NCBI RefSeq assembly: GCF_018885305.1
Contig: NZ_CP076544.1
Location: forward strand, 558,001-622,000
Direction of reading: 5' to 3'
DNA length: 64,000 nt
Source of the DNA: Curtobacterium sp. L6-1
GTDB lineage: Bacteria > Actinomycetota > Actinomycetes > Actinomycetales > Microbacteriaceae
Shown: positions 1 to 7,967 of the stretch, in pieces
How the letters are laid out: each line of letters opens with the position of its first letter
Numbering within the stretch: position 1 is the first letter of the stretch
Program-made: the position numbers and the translations under genes
Notes under the pieces: model-generated
Databases searched by the model: none
The model's input: the letters and a program-made list of their open reading frames with translations, nothing else
Told to the model about the DNA's origin: nothing

Positions 1-11
1 GGAATCGTCAT
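1..11 (-). CDS. Start of a leftward gene (only the first codons are in the window)
   Basis: An ATG on the minus strand at 11-9 is preceded, on that strand, by GAAAGGAC about 4-6 nt upstream, a good ribosome binding site. The encoded beginning is Met-Thr-Ile-Pro. Only three to four codons are inside the window, so the product cannot be identified from sequence. By synteny with Mycobacterium tuberculosis, where a HAD-type phosphatase gene (Rv3661) diverges from the 6C RNA and tad genes, a HAD-family hydrolase is a reasonable guess. That identity is inference only. Confidence 0.35.
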
Positions 12-344
12 CGATGTCCTTTCGTCTCGTCCGCCCGGGACGCGGTCGGACCACCGAGGCAGACGACGACCGGGCGCAGTCGGAGACTACTCCGGGCGGT
101 GACGTCGGTGGGGGCGGTCCGTGGAGGGCTGTGGACGGATGTCGATCGACGACCCGCTGTGAACGGATCGCCGTCACGTCGGGCGGTCCGTCGGCCGCCG
201 TCACTGCGCGCGGCTCGTCGGCCGCCGCCACTGCGGGGCGGAGCCGCGGCTGTCCGTGCGCAGTCGTGCAGTCGATCTCCGCAGGGCGCCCCCGCACGTG
301 CTCGCAGGTGTCATCGCATCCCGTTCATGGGGTACACTCGTACC
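12..344. other. Non-coding spacer upstream of the 6C RNA
   Basis: I see no convincing coding sequence here; the open frames are chance GC-rich frames. It holds the presumed leader of the leftward gene starting at 11, and the 6C promoter at its right end. Around 189-242 two imperfect direct copies of a roughly 27-bp unit, each containing CGTCGGCCGCCG followed by CACTGCG, lie head to tail. Their role is unknown. Confidence 0.5.
309..338 (+). promoter_or_regulatory. Putative promoter of the 6C RNA
   Basis: A good actinobacterial -10 box, TACACT, lies at 333-338. A weak -35 candidate, TGTCAT, lies at 309-314 with an 18-nt spacer. Transcription would begin near 345, placing both C-loop hairpins at the centre of a transcript of about 100 nt that ends at the terminator-like second hairpin. 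Confidence 0.55.
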
Positions 345-444
345 TGCCGGGCTCGTTCCCGGTGGCGCCGGCAACGATTCCCCCCAATCAGCCGGTGTCC
401 TGGCGGCACCCGTTCCCCCCAACAGGTGCCGCCTCTTCTTTTTC
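345..444 (+). ncRNA. 6C RNA (actinobacterial small RNA with two C6-loop hairpins)
   Basis: Two consecutive stem-loops each present exactly six cytosines in the loop, the defining feature of the 6C RNA family. Hairpin 1 pairs GCCGGC (367-372) with GCCGGT (391-396), with GATT/AATC closing a CCCCCC loop at 380-385. Hairpin 2 pairs GGCGGCACC (402-410) with GGTGCCGCC (425-433), with GTT/AAC closing CCCCCC at 415-420. The TCTTCTTTTTC tract that follows makes hairpin 2 double as an intrinsic terminator. The M. tuberculosis member (B11) lies in the same place beside the tad genes and is reported to act by base-pairing C-rich loops with G-rich mRNA sites. The 5' end is estimated from the -10 box; the 3' end from the T tract. 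Confidence 0.88.
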
Positions 445-733
445 CTGGGTTCCCCTCACCTGCACGAGTGGTCCGGCAGGTGTCGACACGGCGCTCGATC
501 GGTGCAGGGACGCGGCCGGAGTGGACAGACCGGTCCGCCGAACGGCCGACACGGCAATGCTGCCGCGGTCGGGTCGCAGCAGCCCGGCGGAGCGGCGACA
601 CCGGCGCGCCGACCGTCCTGGCCCGCCCCACCGCCCGTCGACTGCAACGGGGTACGGGCGCGCGCTTCGGGGTACAAACGCGCGGTCGCGTTGAGGAGAG
701 CTGCCTTGTCCACCGGCCCGGCCGGGAGGCGCG
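445..733. other. Spacer between 6C RNA and tad operon
   Basis: No supported gene is seen. In M. tuberculosis an ssd/CpaE-like gene sits between the 6C RNA and tadA; nothing resembling it is present here. A TACAAA box near 672-677 could be the -10 of the tad operon. GAGGAGAG at 693-700 is a strong ribosome-binding-like site, but the TTG following at 706 opens a frame with no recognisable protein, so it was not called. Confidence 0.45.
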
Positions 734-2098
734 GTGCGGCCCGACCGGGTCCGTACCGTCCCCGACATGCACCGGCACCGCGCTCCGTTCCTGCCCGGCA
801 CCCCTCAGACCGGCCACCTGCGGCATGCCGCCGCCCTGATCGACTTCGAGGAGCTCGCCCCGCTCGTCGCCGACGACCGGGTGACCGACGTGCTCGTCCT
901 CGGCGGACGTGGCGTCTGGACCGACCGGGGGTCCGGGCTCGACGTCGTCCGGGGCCTCGTCCTGTCCGAGGAGCGGACACGCGATCTCGCGCGGACACTC
1001 GTCGCACGCGGCGGACGACACGTCGACGAGACCACGCCGTGCGCGGACGTCCGGCACGGAGACGGCATCCGGGTGCACGCGGTTCTGGCCCCCGTCTCGG
1101 TGCAGGGGACCGCCATCTCGATCCGGCTGCCCCTGGCCGAACGCCCGACCGTCGCCCGGCTGGCGGCAGGCGGGTTCTTCGAGAAGGTCCCGCGCGCGGT
1201 CGTCGAACGGGCGGTGCGCGAGCGACGCAACATGCTCGTCACCGGAGCGACCGGGAGCGGCAAGACCACGCTCCTCGCCGCGATGCTCGCCCTGGTCCCG
1301 GCCGCCGAACGCGTGATCACGGTCGAGGACGTCGCCGAACTCCGCGTCGACCATCCGCACGTCGTGTCCCTCGAGGCGCGACAGGCGAACGCTGAGGGGG
1401 CCGGGGCGCTCGGGCTCGACCGGCTGCTCCGCGAGGCGCTCCGGATGCGCCCCGACCGGATCGTCGTGGGGGAGTGTCGCGGCGCCGAGATCCGCGAACT
1501 GACCTCGGCGCTGAACACCGGGCACGACGGTGGCGCGGGCACCGTGCACGCGAACGGGCTCGAGGACGTCGCCGCCCGGCTCGAGGCGCTCGGGGCGCTC
1601 GCCGGTCTGGGGGCCGAGGCCCTGGCACGCCAGGCCGCGAGTGCGTTCGACCTGGTGCTGCACGTCGAGCGGCGCGGTGGTGTCCGACGACTGGCGGCGG
1701 TCGGCCGCCTCGGGATCGATCCCGTGGGGCGACTCGAGGTCTCCGCTCTGCACCCGCTGCACGCGCCGCCGGAACGGGCACACCGGGCGCGGACCGCGGT
1801 CGGACGGGATCTGTCGGCACGTCGGACCGCGCCGGACGGGCGGATCTCACCGGACGGGCGGATCTCGCCGGACGTGCGCATCTCGCACGATGCGCGGGTC
1901 CAGACCGGCGGGCACCACGGAGCGTCCGGCGGCGTGCTCGGCGGGACGTCCGGCCTGCGCCCGGGAGGTCCGTCCGGCCTCTCCGGGCTTCCCGGTCCTT
2001 CCCCGGCCGCCGGGTCCTTCGGGGCTGCCGGGTCGTCGACGGCGGCGTCGGGTGGCCGGTCCGGTGGTGCCCATCGCCGGCGACGTGACGGGACGTGA
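734..2098 (+). CDS. tadA: TadA/CpaF-type pilus assembly ATPase
   Basis: Secretion ATPase of the type II/IV family that should power assembly of Flp (Tad) pili from the cytoplasmic face. The frame (454 aa) shows a Walker A motif GATGSGKTT at residues 161-169, a Walker B-like RIVVGECRG around 232-240 and the His box GHDGGAGTVHAN at 253-264. The N-terminal domain lies at about 35-130. The GTG at 734 was chosen because a stop at 692-694 closes the frame upstream and GGGAGG sits 4 nt before it; the ATG about 11 codons later has no visible binding site. After about residue 345 the protein becomes a low-complexity Gly/Ser/Pro tail with repeated GRISPD-like units, not seen in typical relatives. It overlaps the next gene by 4 nt (GTGA), suggesting translational coupling. 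Confidence 0.88.
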   Translation: MRPDRVRTVPDMHRHRAPFLPGTPQTGHLRHAAALIDFEELAPLVADDRVTDVLVLGGRGVWTDRGSGLDVVRGLVLSEERTRDLARTLVARGGRHVDETTPCADVRHGDGIRVHAVLAPVSVQGTAISIRLPLAERPTVARLAAGGFFEKVPRAVVERAVRERRNMLVTGATGSGKTTLLAAMLALVPAAERVITVEDVAELRVDHPHVVSLEARQANAEGAGALGLDRLLREALRMRPDRIVVGECRGAEIRELTSALNTGHDGGAGTVHANGLEDVAARLEALGALAGLGAEALARQAASAFDLVLHVERRGGVRRLAAVGRLGIDPVGRLEVSALHPLHAPPERAHRARTAVGRDLSARRTAPDGRISPDGRISPDVRISHDARVQTGGHHGASGGVLGGTSGLRPGGPSGLSGLPGPSPAAGSFGAAGSSTAASGGRSGGAHRRRRDGT

Positions 2099-3072
2099 GG
2101 GCGACCGGCCGGAGGAATGCTCGGACGAGTGCGGCGCTGGACCGAGCACGCGTGCTGGACCGTGTCGCCGTGCTGGTGAGCGCCGGCGTCCCGCCGCCAC
2201 GAGCCCGGTGGCTCGCCGGGGACCGCACCGGGGAGGACGTTGCCGTCGGCGACGGCACCGCGGGCGCCGCGGATGACCGCGCTGCGGGCCCCGCGGCCGA
2301 CAGGTTCACGGTCGGCACCGGTCGCGCGGTCGGCACCGGTCGCGCGGTCGGCGCCGGTCGCGCGGTCGGCGCCGCAGACCGGGACGTCGAGGGTGTCCTC
2401 GCGGTCGCTGCTCGCACCGGTGCCCCGGTGGTGCCGGCGCTCCGGGCGCTGGCTGCGTCCCTCCGAGACACCGCGGCGGCGGAGCGGTCGGTGCGGATCG
2501 CGCTGGCCGGACCACGGTCGAGTGCGCGGGTGGTGCTGGCGCTCCCGGCGTTCGGCGTCCTGCTGGGCTCGACGTGGGGCGTGGACACGGTCGGCGTGCT
2601 CGTCCGGACACCGGTCGGCTGGGGGTGCCTGGCGGGGGCAGCGCTCCTGGTCGCGGTGGCCGGACGGTGGACCGCGCGCCTCGTCACCGCGGCCGCAGGC
2701 AGACCGGAGGTCCCCGGGCTGCTGCTCGACGTCTGGGCGGTCGCGGTGTCCGGCGGTGGCGCCTGGACCGACGCGGCGTCAACCGTCGAGGCGGTGTTCC
2801 CCGGTCGGCACTGGCCCGCGGAGGACCGCGCCCGGCTGACCGAGACGTTGGCGCTCGCCGAGCGGGCCGGGGTCCCGGCCGCGGCACTGCTCCGCGCCTG
2901 GGCCGTCGACAGCCGTGCGGACGCCGCTGCCGAGGACATCGCCCGGGCGGAGCGGCTCGGGGTCCGGCTCGTCGTGCCGCTCGGGGTCTGCGTGCTGCCC
3001 GCGTTCGTGCTGGTCGGGGTGGTGCCCGTCGTGCTCGCGATCCTCTCCTCCACATCCACTGGCCTCGGATGA
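2095..3072 (+). CDS. Fused TadB/TadC-like pilus inner-membrane protein
   Basis: Type II secretion F-like platform protein of the Tad pilus. Tad loci usually encode two such proteins, TadB and TadC; here a single 325-residue frame appears to carry a remnant of each. Residues about 100-210 hold the first GspF-like segment (ARTGAPVVPALRALA motif) and two hydrophobic stretches. Residues about 210-325 hold a second GspF-like segment (GVPAAALLRAW) ending in a strong membrane segment rich in Val/Leu. Both halves are shorter than a full GspF domain. Starts at a GTG overlapping the tadA stop. The N-terminal 100 residues are low complexity and contain an 18-bp tandem repeat. Position between the ATPase and the pilin supports the call; whether it is a functional fusion or a reduced relic is not clear. 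Confidence 0.7.
   Translation: MRATGRRNARTSAALDRARVLDRVAVLVSAGVPPPRARWLAGDRTGEDVAVGDGTAGAADDRAAGPAADRFTVGTGRAVGTGRAVGAGRAVGAADRDVEGVLAVAARTGAPVVPALRALAASLRDTAAAERSVRIALAGPRSSARVVLALPAFGVLLGSTWGVDTVGVLVRTPVGWGCLAGAALLVAVAGRWTARLVTAAAGRPEVPGLLLDVWAVAVSGGGAWTDAASTVEAVFPGRHWPAEDRARLTETLALAERAGVPAAALLRAWAVDSRADAAAEDIARAERLGVRLVVPLGVCVLPAFVLVGVVPVVLAILSSTSTGLG
2311..2373 (+). repeat. 18-bp tandem repeat inside the TadB/C-like gene
   Basis: Three full head-to-tail copies plus a half copy of an 18-bp unit with consensus GTCGGCRCCGGTCGCGCG (2311-2328, 2329-2346, 2347-2364, then 2365-2373). They encode repeats of Val-Gly-Thr/Ala-Gly-Arg-Ala. The unit is a multiple of 3, so gain or loss of copies keeps the frame. 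Confidence 0.85.
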
Positions 3073-3203
3073 GCCCTCCACCGGATGCGGCAGGGGACGC
3101 CGGCCGGCGGGGCTGCTCGCCGAGACTCGGTCCACCGCCGGGACCGGCACCGACCGCGGGCCCGGCGGAGACACCGTTCGACAGAGAGAAGGAAGGACAC
3201 CAC

Positions 3204-3482
3204 ATGGAAGAGGACTCGGCTGCACCCGTCCGCGGCGGTACCGCCGGACCCGACGCGACCCAGGACACCGTCCGACCCGCGCGCTCGCTGCGGCGTCGGC
3301 CGACGGCGGAGGTCGACGGCCTCCGCGGGCTGCTGCGCGACGACCGCGGCTCGGCGACGGCGGAGTACGCGGTGGTCATCCTGGCGGCGGTCGCCTTCGC
3401 CGGGGTACTCGTCGCGGTGATGCGGTCCGGCGAGGTGCAGGCCATCCTGACCGAGCTCGTGCGGAACGCCCTCACACCGTGA
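3204..3482 (+). CDS. DUF4244 family Flp-pilin-like protein
   Basis: A 92-residue protein with a basic N-terminal half and a single hydrophobic segment near residues 55-80. It contains the DUF4244 signature DRGSATAEYAVVILAAVAFA, in which the Gly-Ser-Ala-Thr-Ala-Glu-Tyr run followed by a hydrophobic helix resembles the processed end of Flp pilins (compare Rv3656c). It is probably the pilus subunit of this locus. The ATG at 3204 is preceded by GGAAGGA about 7 nt upstream, the strongest binding site in the operon, fitting high expression of a structural subunit. The 131-nt gap before it is the largest in the tad operon. Its stop overlaps the next start (GTGA). Confidence 0.85.
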   Translation: MEEDSAAPVRGGTAGPDATQDTVRPARSLRRRPTAEVDGLRGLLRDDRGSATAEYAVVILAAVAFAGVLVAVMRSGEVQAILTELVRNALTP

Positions 3483-3844
3483 CCGGCCCGCGACGTGCCC
3501 GGGGCGACCGGGAGCGGGGAGCCGTGACGGTCGAGTTCGCCGTCGCGCTCCCCGTCGTCGCGGTGGTCGTGGCTGCGGGCATCGCCGGCGTCGTGGTCGT
3601 CGACAGGCAGGGGCGGCTGCAGTCGGCGGCGGCCTCGGCGGCCCGGGCGTTCGGGCGCGGGGACGAGACGGGCGGCCGGAGCGTGCTCGACCGGGCCGCC
3701 GCGGGATCGGTGCGGATCGAGCGTGCGGCGGGCATCGTCTGCGTGCGCGCCACCCGGTCGGCGGGGAGCGGGCCGTTCGTCGGCATCGCGGTCGAGGGGC
3801 GTGCGTGCGCCGTGGACGAGCAGGCTGCCGGGGGACCGCCGTGA
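3479..3844 (+). CDS. TadE-like minor pilin
   Basis: A 121-residue protein with the TadE-type N-terminus: a short basic stretch, then GAVTVEFAVALPVVAVVV (residues 14-31), the conserved Thr-Val-Glu-Phe preceding a hydrophobic helix. It corresponds to Rv3655c. The remainder is a small periplasmic-type domain with two cysteines (IVCVRA and RACAVD) that could form a disulfide. The GTG at 3479 overlaps the pilin stop by 4 nt. The gene in turn overlaps the next gene by 4 nt at 3841-3844, so the three are coupled. Confidence 0.8.
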   Translation: MTGPRRARGDRERGAVTVEFAVALPVVAVVVAAGIAGVVVVDRQGRLQSAAASAARAFGRGDETGGRSVLDRAAAGSVRIERAAGIVCVRATRSAGSGPFVGIAVEGRACAVDEQAAGGPP

Positions 3845-4309
3845 CCCACTCCGACCGGGGTGTCGCTGCCGAACCCGGTCGACGGCCGGACGGCACCGGA
3901 CGCGGTGCGACCGTGCCGGACGAGCCCTCCGGCCCGGTCGGCCGCGCTCCGCGCACTCCGGTGCGGCGCGCCGAGACCGGTTCGGCCGCGGTCGTGCTCG
4001 TCGCGGTGCTCGCCGCCGTCACACTCGTCGTGACGGCGGTGCTGACGGCCGCGGCACACCGCGTCGCGACGGCCCGAGCACAGGGTGCCGCTGACGCTGC
4101 CGCGCTCGCCGCGGCGGCGTCCGCGGTCGGGTTGCTGCCCGGCCGGCCGTGCGCGTCGGCGAGCCGCCTCGTCCGGGCGAACCGTGCCTCCCTCTCGACC
4201 TGCTCGGTGGTGGGCGCAACCGCTGTGGTCGGGGTCGTCGTCGGGTCCGGACCACTGGCTGCTCGCGCGACGGCGACCGCCGGCCCACGCGGCGACGCCG
4301 GGTCGGTGA
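3841..4309 (+). CDS. Rv3654c-like Tad-locus protein, with no in-frame stop codon before topA
   Basis: Small secreted or membrane-anchored protein of the type that closes actinobacterial tad operons (TadG/Rv3654c-like). After a low-complexity leader it has ETGSAAVVLVAVLAAVTLVV, a single membrane segment near residues 43-62. Next come GAADAAALAAAASAV, the helper motif of this family, and two cysteines (GRPCAS and STCSVV). It starts at the GTG at 3841, overlapping the TadE-like stop. The family usually ends near the ATATAGP seen here at about 4275-4295. No stop follows in this frame: it stays open through the topA start at 4495 to the topA stop at 7299. The end given is where a TGA occurs in the +1 frame (4307-4309), so it is nominal. 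A lost stop, an indel or a real fusion are all possible. Confidence 0.6.
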
Positions 4310-4395
4310 TGCGGACGGCGTCGGCCGTCCACCCGGTGCCGTCCCGGGGGAACGGTCCGGGTCGGCCTCCACCGAGGCATCCCCAGCGGAGTGTG

Positions 4396-4401
4396 TATGG
4401 T
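4396..4401 (+). promoter_or_regulatory. Putative topA promoter -10 box
   Basis: TATGGT preceded by TGTG gives an extended -10-like element, with transcription expected near 4408 and a leader of about 85 nt before the topA GTG. Independent transcription of topA would make the missing stop codon upstream less harmful. Confidence 0.4.
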
Positions 4402-4494
4402 GTGCCTGTCGGCCCGCCGGTCACCGAATTCCCGGTCGACCCGGACGCATCGAGACGTCCGTCGGCCGATCAGCACCATCGATCAAGGAGACAC

Positions 4495-7299
4495 GTGCCA
4501 GGCACGAAGAAGCTCGTGATCGTCGAGAGCCCCGCGAAGGCGAAGACGATCGCGCAATACCTCGGCGACGGATACGAGGTCCAGGCGTCCGTCGGCCACA
4601 TCCGTGACCTCGTCGAGCCGAAGAACCTGCCGACCGAGCTCAAGAAGGGCTCCCTCGGCAAGTTCTCGGTCGACGTGGACAACGGGTTCGAGCCGTACTA
4701 CGTCGTCTCCGACGCGAAGAAGAAGACCGTCGCCGACCTCAAGCGAGCCCTCAAGGACGCCGACGAGCTCTACCTCGCAACAGATGAAGACCGCGAGGGC
4801 GAGGCCATCGCGTGGCACCTCCTGCAGGTGCTGAAGCCCAAGGTGCCGGTCAAGCGCATGGTGTTCCACGAGATCACCAAGGAGGCGATCCAGCGCGCCC
4901 AGGAAGCCACCCGCGAGCTCGACACCGCACTGGTCGACGCGCAGGAGACCCGCCGCATCCTCGACCGTCTGTACGGGTACGAGGTCTCGCCGGTGCTCTG
5001 GCGCAAGGTCGGACCCGGCCTCTCCGCCGGTCGTGTGCAGTCCGCGGCGACCCGCCTCGTCGTCGACCGGGAGCGCGAGCGTCTCGCGTTCGTCACCGCC
5101 AACTACTGGGACCTCTCGGCACGCTTCGAGAAGTCCGAGGACGGCTCCTTCGCGGCCAAGCTCGCCCGCATCCACGGCAAGCGCGTCGCCTCCGGTCGTG
5201 ACTTCGACGACCGTGGTGTGACCACCTCCGACGTCGTCCGTCTCGACGAGGCCGCGGCGAACGCCCTCTCGGCCGTGCTCGAGCGCGCCGGGGACGCCGT
5301 CGTCCGCAGCGTCGAGTCGAAGCCGTACACACGCCGTCCGGCCGCACCGTTCACCACGTCGACCCTGCAGCAGGAGGCGGCGCGCAAGCTCCGGTTCTCG
5401 GCTCGCCAGACGATGAGCGTCGCGCAGTCGCTCTACGAGAACGGCCACATCACCTACATGCGGACCGACTCCGCCTCGCTCTCGCAGCAGGCGGTCACCG
5501 CGGCGCGCAAGCAGGCGTCGGCGCTCTACGGTGCCGGTTCGATCCCGGCCAAGCCCCGCTCCTACGCCGGCAAGAGCAAGAACGCGCAGGAAGCGCACGA
5601 GGCCATCCGCCCCGCCGGTGACACGTTCAAGACGCCGTCCCAGATGGAGGGCGTCCTCCGCGGCAACGACCTCCGCCTCTACGACCTCATCTGGAAGCGC
5701 ACCGTCGCCTCGCAGATGGCGGACGCGAAGGGCTCGACCGCCTCGGTCGTCCTGGGCATCACGTCGACCGAAGCGGTCGAGGGGCTGCCGTCCACGGCCT
5801 CCGGCACCGACGTCGAGTTCACGGCCTCGGGAACGGTCATCACGTTCCGCGGCTTCCTCAACGCCTACGAAGAAGGCCGCGACGAAGAGCGCGCCGCGAA
5901 CGACACGAGCGACGACGCGAAGCTGCCGCAGATGGCCGAGGGCGACCACCTCGGCGTGCACGACGTCCTCGCCAAGGGCCACGACACCTCGGCTCCGCCG
6001 CGCTACACCGAGGCCAGCCTGGTGAAGACGCTCGAGGAACTCGGCATCGGTCGTCCGTCCACGTACGCGGCGATCATCTCGACGATCATGGACCGCGGCT
6101 ACGTCACCCAGCGCGGAACCGCCCTCGTGCCGAACTGGATCGCCTTCAGCGTCGTCCGGCTCCTCGAGGACTACTTCGGCGACCTGGTGCAGTACGACTT
6201 CACGGCCGAGATGGAGAGCGACCTCGACCGCATCGCCAGCGGTGACGAGGACCGCGTCGACTGGCTCAAGGGCTTCTACTTCGGCGGCGGCGACCAGCGC
6301 GGTCTGCGGACGGTCATCGACAACCTCGGCGAGATCGACGCCCGCGAGATCAACTCGGTCGAGCTCGCGCCGGGCCTCACCCTGCGCATCGGCCGCTACG
6401 GGCCCTACATCGAGACGCCGAGTGACGACCCCGAGAAGCCGCGTCGCGTCAACGTGCCCGAGGACATCGCACCGGACGAGCTCACGCTCGAGAAGGCCCG
6501 CGAACTCGTCGAGGCGCCCGTGATCGGCGACCGTGTCGTCGGCATCAACCCGGAGACCGGGAAAGAGGTCCTCGCGAAGGACGGCCGCTTCGGACCGTAC
6601 GTCACCGAGCGCACTCCCGAGCCGGAGCCCACCGTGGACCCCGCGACGGGCGAGGTCCTGCCGGCCGCCGCCGGGGCGGAGCCCGAGGCCGCGACGACGA
6701 CCACCGCGACGAAGACCACCGCGAAGTCGACGGCAGCCACGGGGACGAAGACGGCCGCGGCGAAGAAGACGACGAAGAAGGCGGCCGCCCCCAAGGAGCG
6801 CACCGCCTCGCTCTTCAAGTCGATGGACCCGCAGTCCGTCGACCTCGAGACCGCGCTCAAGCTCCTCGACCTGCCCCGGGTGGTGGGCAAGGACCCGGAG
6901 TCCGGCGACGAGATCACCGCACAGAACGGCCGCTACGGTCCGTACCTCAAGAAGGGCACCGACACCCGGACGCTCCCGAGCGAGGACGCGATCTTCGACG
7001 TGGACCTGCCCGGCGCGCTGGAGATCTTCGCCCAGCCGAAGTACGGCGCCAAGCGTGCCGCCAGCGCAGCGCTCAAGGAGTTCGACGCCGACCCGGTGTC
7101 CGGCAAGCCGATCAAGGTCAAGGACGGCCGCTTCGGTCCGTACGTGACCGACGGCGAGACGAACGCCACGATCCCGCGCGGCGAAGAGGTCGAGCAGGTC
7201 GACTTCGAGCGTGCCGTCCAGCTCCTGGCGGACAAGCGCGCCAAGGGCCCGGTCAAGAAGAAGGCACCGGCCCGCCGCGCCCCCGCGAAGAAGAAGTGA
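4495..7299 (+). CDS. topA: DNA topoisomerase I (type IA)
   Basis: Relaxes negatively supercoiled DNA by transient cleavage of one strand. The 934-residue frame begins with the Toprim motif KLVIVESPAKAKTIAQYLG and carries DREGEAIAWHL. The catalytic tyrosine is Tyr321 in YMRTDS. The C-terminal third has four topoisomerase C-terminal repeats recognisable as GRYGPYI, GRFGPYV, GRYGPYL and GRFGPYV. These are split by an Ala/Thr/Lys-rich linker, and the protein ends in a basic Lys/Ala/Pro tail, as in other actinobacterial TopA. The GTG at 4495 is chosen because AAGGAG lies 4 nt upstream and the protein aligns with the family from the first residues. The same frame is open upstream into the preceding gene. 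The tmk start overlaps its stop. Confidence 0.97.
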   Translation: MPGTKKLVIVESPAKAKTIAQYLGDGYEVQASVGHIRDLVEPKNLPTELKKGSLGKFSVDVDNGFEPYYVVSDAKKKTVADLKRALKDADELYLATDEDREGEAIAWHLLQVLKPKVPVKRMVFHEITKEAIQRAQEATRELDTALVDAQETRRILDRLYGYEVSPVLWRKVGPGLSAGRVQSAATRLVVDRERERLAFVTANYWDLSARFEKSEDGSFAAKLARIHGKRVASGRDFDDRGVTTSDVVRLDEAAANALSAVLERAGDAVVRSVESKPYTRRPAAPFTTSTLQQEAARKLRFSARQTMSVAQSLYENGHITYMRTDSASLSQQAVTAARKQASALYGAGSIPAKPRSYAGKSKNAQEAHEAIRPAGDTFKTPSQMEGVLRGNDLRLYDLIWKRTVASQMADAKGSTASVVLGITSTEAVEGLPSTASGTDVEFTASGTVITFRGFLNAYEEGRDEERAANDTSDDAKLPQMAEGDHLGVHDVLAKGHDTSAPPRYTEASLVKTLEELGIGRPSTYAAIISTIMDRGYVTQRGTALVPNWIAFSVVRLLEDYFGDLVQYDFTAEMESDLDRIASGDEDRVDWLKGFYFGGGDQRGLRTVIDNLGEIDAREINSVELAPGLTLRIGRYGPYIETPSDDPEKPRRVNVPEDIAPDELTLEKARELVEAPVIGDRVVGINPETGKEVLAKDGRFGPYVTERTPEPEPTVDPATGEVLPAAAGAEPEAATTTTATKTTAKSTAATGTKTAAAKKTTKKAAAPKERTASLFKSMDPQSVDLETALKLLDLPRVVGKDPESGDEITAQNGRYGPYLKKGTDTRTLPSEDAIFDVDLPGALEIFAQPKYGAKRAASAALKEFDADPVSGKPIKVKDGRFGPYVTDGETNATIPRGEEVEQVDFERAVQLLADKRAKGPVKKKAPARRAPAKKK

Positions 7300-7967
7300 C
7301 CGCAGCGGCAGCGGCACCGGACGACGTCTCCGGTGCCGCCCGCGGCTGGTTCATCACCCTCGAGGGCGGTGACGGCGCGGGCAAGACGACCCAGGCCGAG
7401 CGCCTCGAGCAGTGGCTCGGGGAGCACGGCCGGCACGTGGTCCGCACCCGCGAGCCCGGCGGGACGGAGCTCGGACAGAAGATCCGCGAGATCGTGCTGC
7501 ACGAACGGGGCCACATCACACCCCGCGCGGAAGCGCTGCTCTACGCCGCCGACCGAGCGCACCACGTGGAGACCGTCGTCCGACCGGCCCTCGCTCGCGG
7601 ATCGGTCGTCCTGCAGGACCGGTACATCGACTCGTCGGTGGCGTACCAGGGCGTCGGACGCGGCCTCGGTGCCGAGCAGATCCGCGGGGTGTCCGACTGG
7701 GCCGCCGAGGGGCAGACCCCGGACCTCACCGTCCTGCTCGACCTCGACGTGACCGTCGGACGTGCCCGTGTGGCAGCTGCCCGCGGCGACGTCTTCGACC
7801 GCCTCGAGTCCGAGGCCGAGACGTTCCACGAGACGGTGCGTCGGGCCTTCCTCGCGATGGCCGACGCCGAACCGACGCGGTTCCTCGTCGTCGACGCGGC
7901 GGAACCGGCCGACGTCGTGCAGGAGCGGATCCGCGCTGCCGTGTCGGGCCTCCTCGGGATCGCCTGA
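7296..7967 (+). CDS. tmk: dTMP kinase (thymidylate kinase)
   Basis: Phosphorylates dTMP to dTDP in the dTTP pathway. The 223-residue protein has the P-loop GDGAGKTT (25-32), the TREPGGTELG segment, and the nucleotide-binding DRY motif in QDRYIDSSVAYQG (about 107-119). The LID region follows (AARGDVFDRLE). The first 16 residues are an alanine-rich extension. The GTG at 7296 overlaps the topA stop by 4 nt, and the end is followed directly by the coupled reading frames leading to holB. The topA-tmk-holB order is common in actinobacteria. Confidence 0.95.
   Translation: MTAAAAAPDDVSGAARGWFITLEGGDGAGKTTQAERLEQWLGEHGRHVVRTREPGGTELGQKIREIVLHERGHITPRAEALLYAADRAHHVETVVRPALARGSVVLQDRYIDSSVAYQGVGRGLGAEQIRGVSDWAAEGQTPDLTVLLDLDVTVGRARVAAARGDVFDRLESEAETFHETVRRAFLAMADAEPTRFLVVDAAEPADVVQERIRAAVSGLLGIA

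Noticed and set aside
706-760. TTG at 706 with the strong GAGGAGAG site as the start of a tad leader gene
   Set aside because: The frame encodes only Arg/Pro/Gly-rich sequence without similarity and runs out of phase with tadA; the GTG at 734 fits the ATPase frame.
311-1783. Long minus-strand open frame of 490 codons opposite tadA
   Set aside because: Composition is an antisense shadow of the high-GC tadA gene, no family motifs are visible, and it crosses the clear 6C RNA terminator.
1317-4424. 1035-codon minus-strand open frame opposite the tad operon
   Set aside because: Arg/Pro/Ser-rich shadow translation; the opposite strand encodes five recognisable, overlapping tad genes.
4483-7317. 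944-codon minus-strand open frame opposite topA
   Set aside because: Exact antisense of a highly conserved gene with strong third-position GC bias; no binding site or motif.
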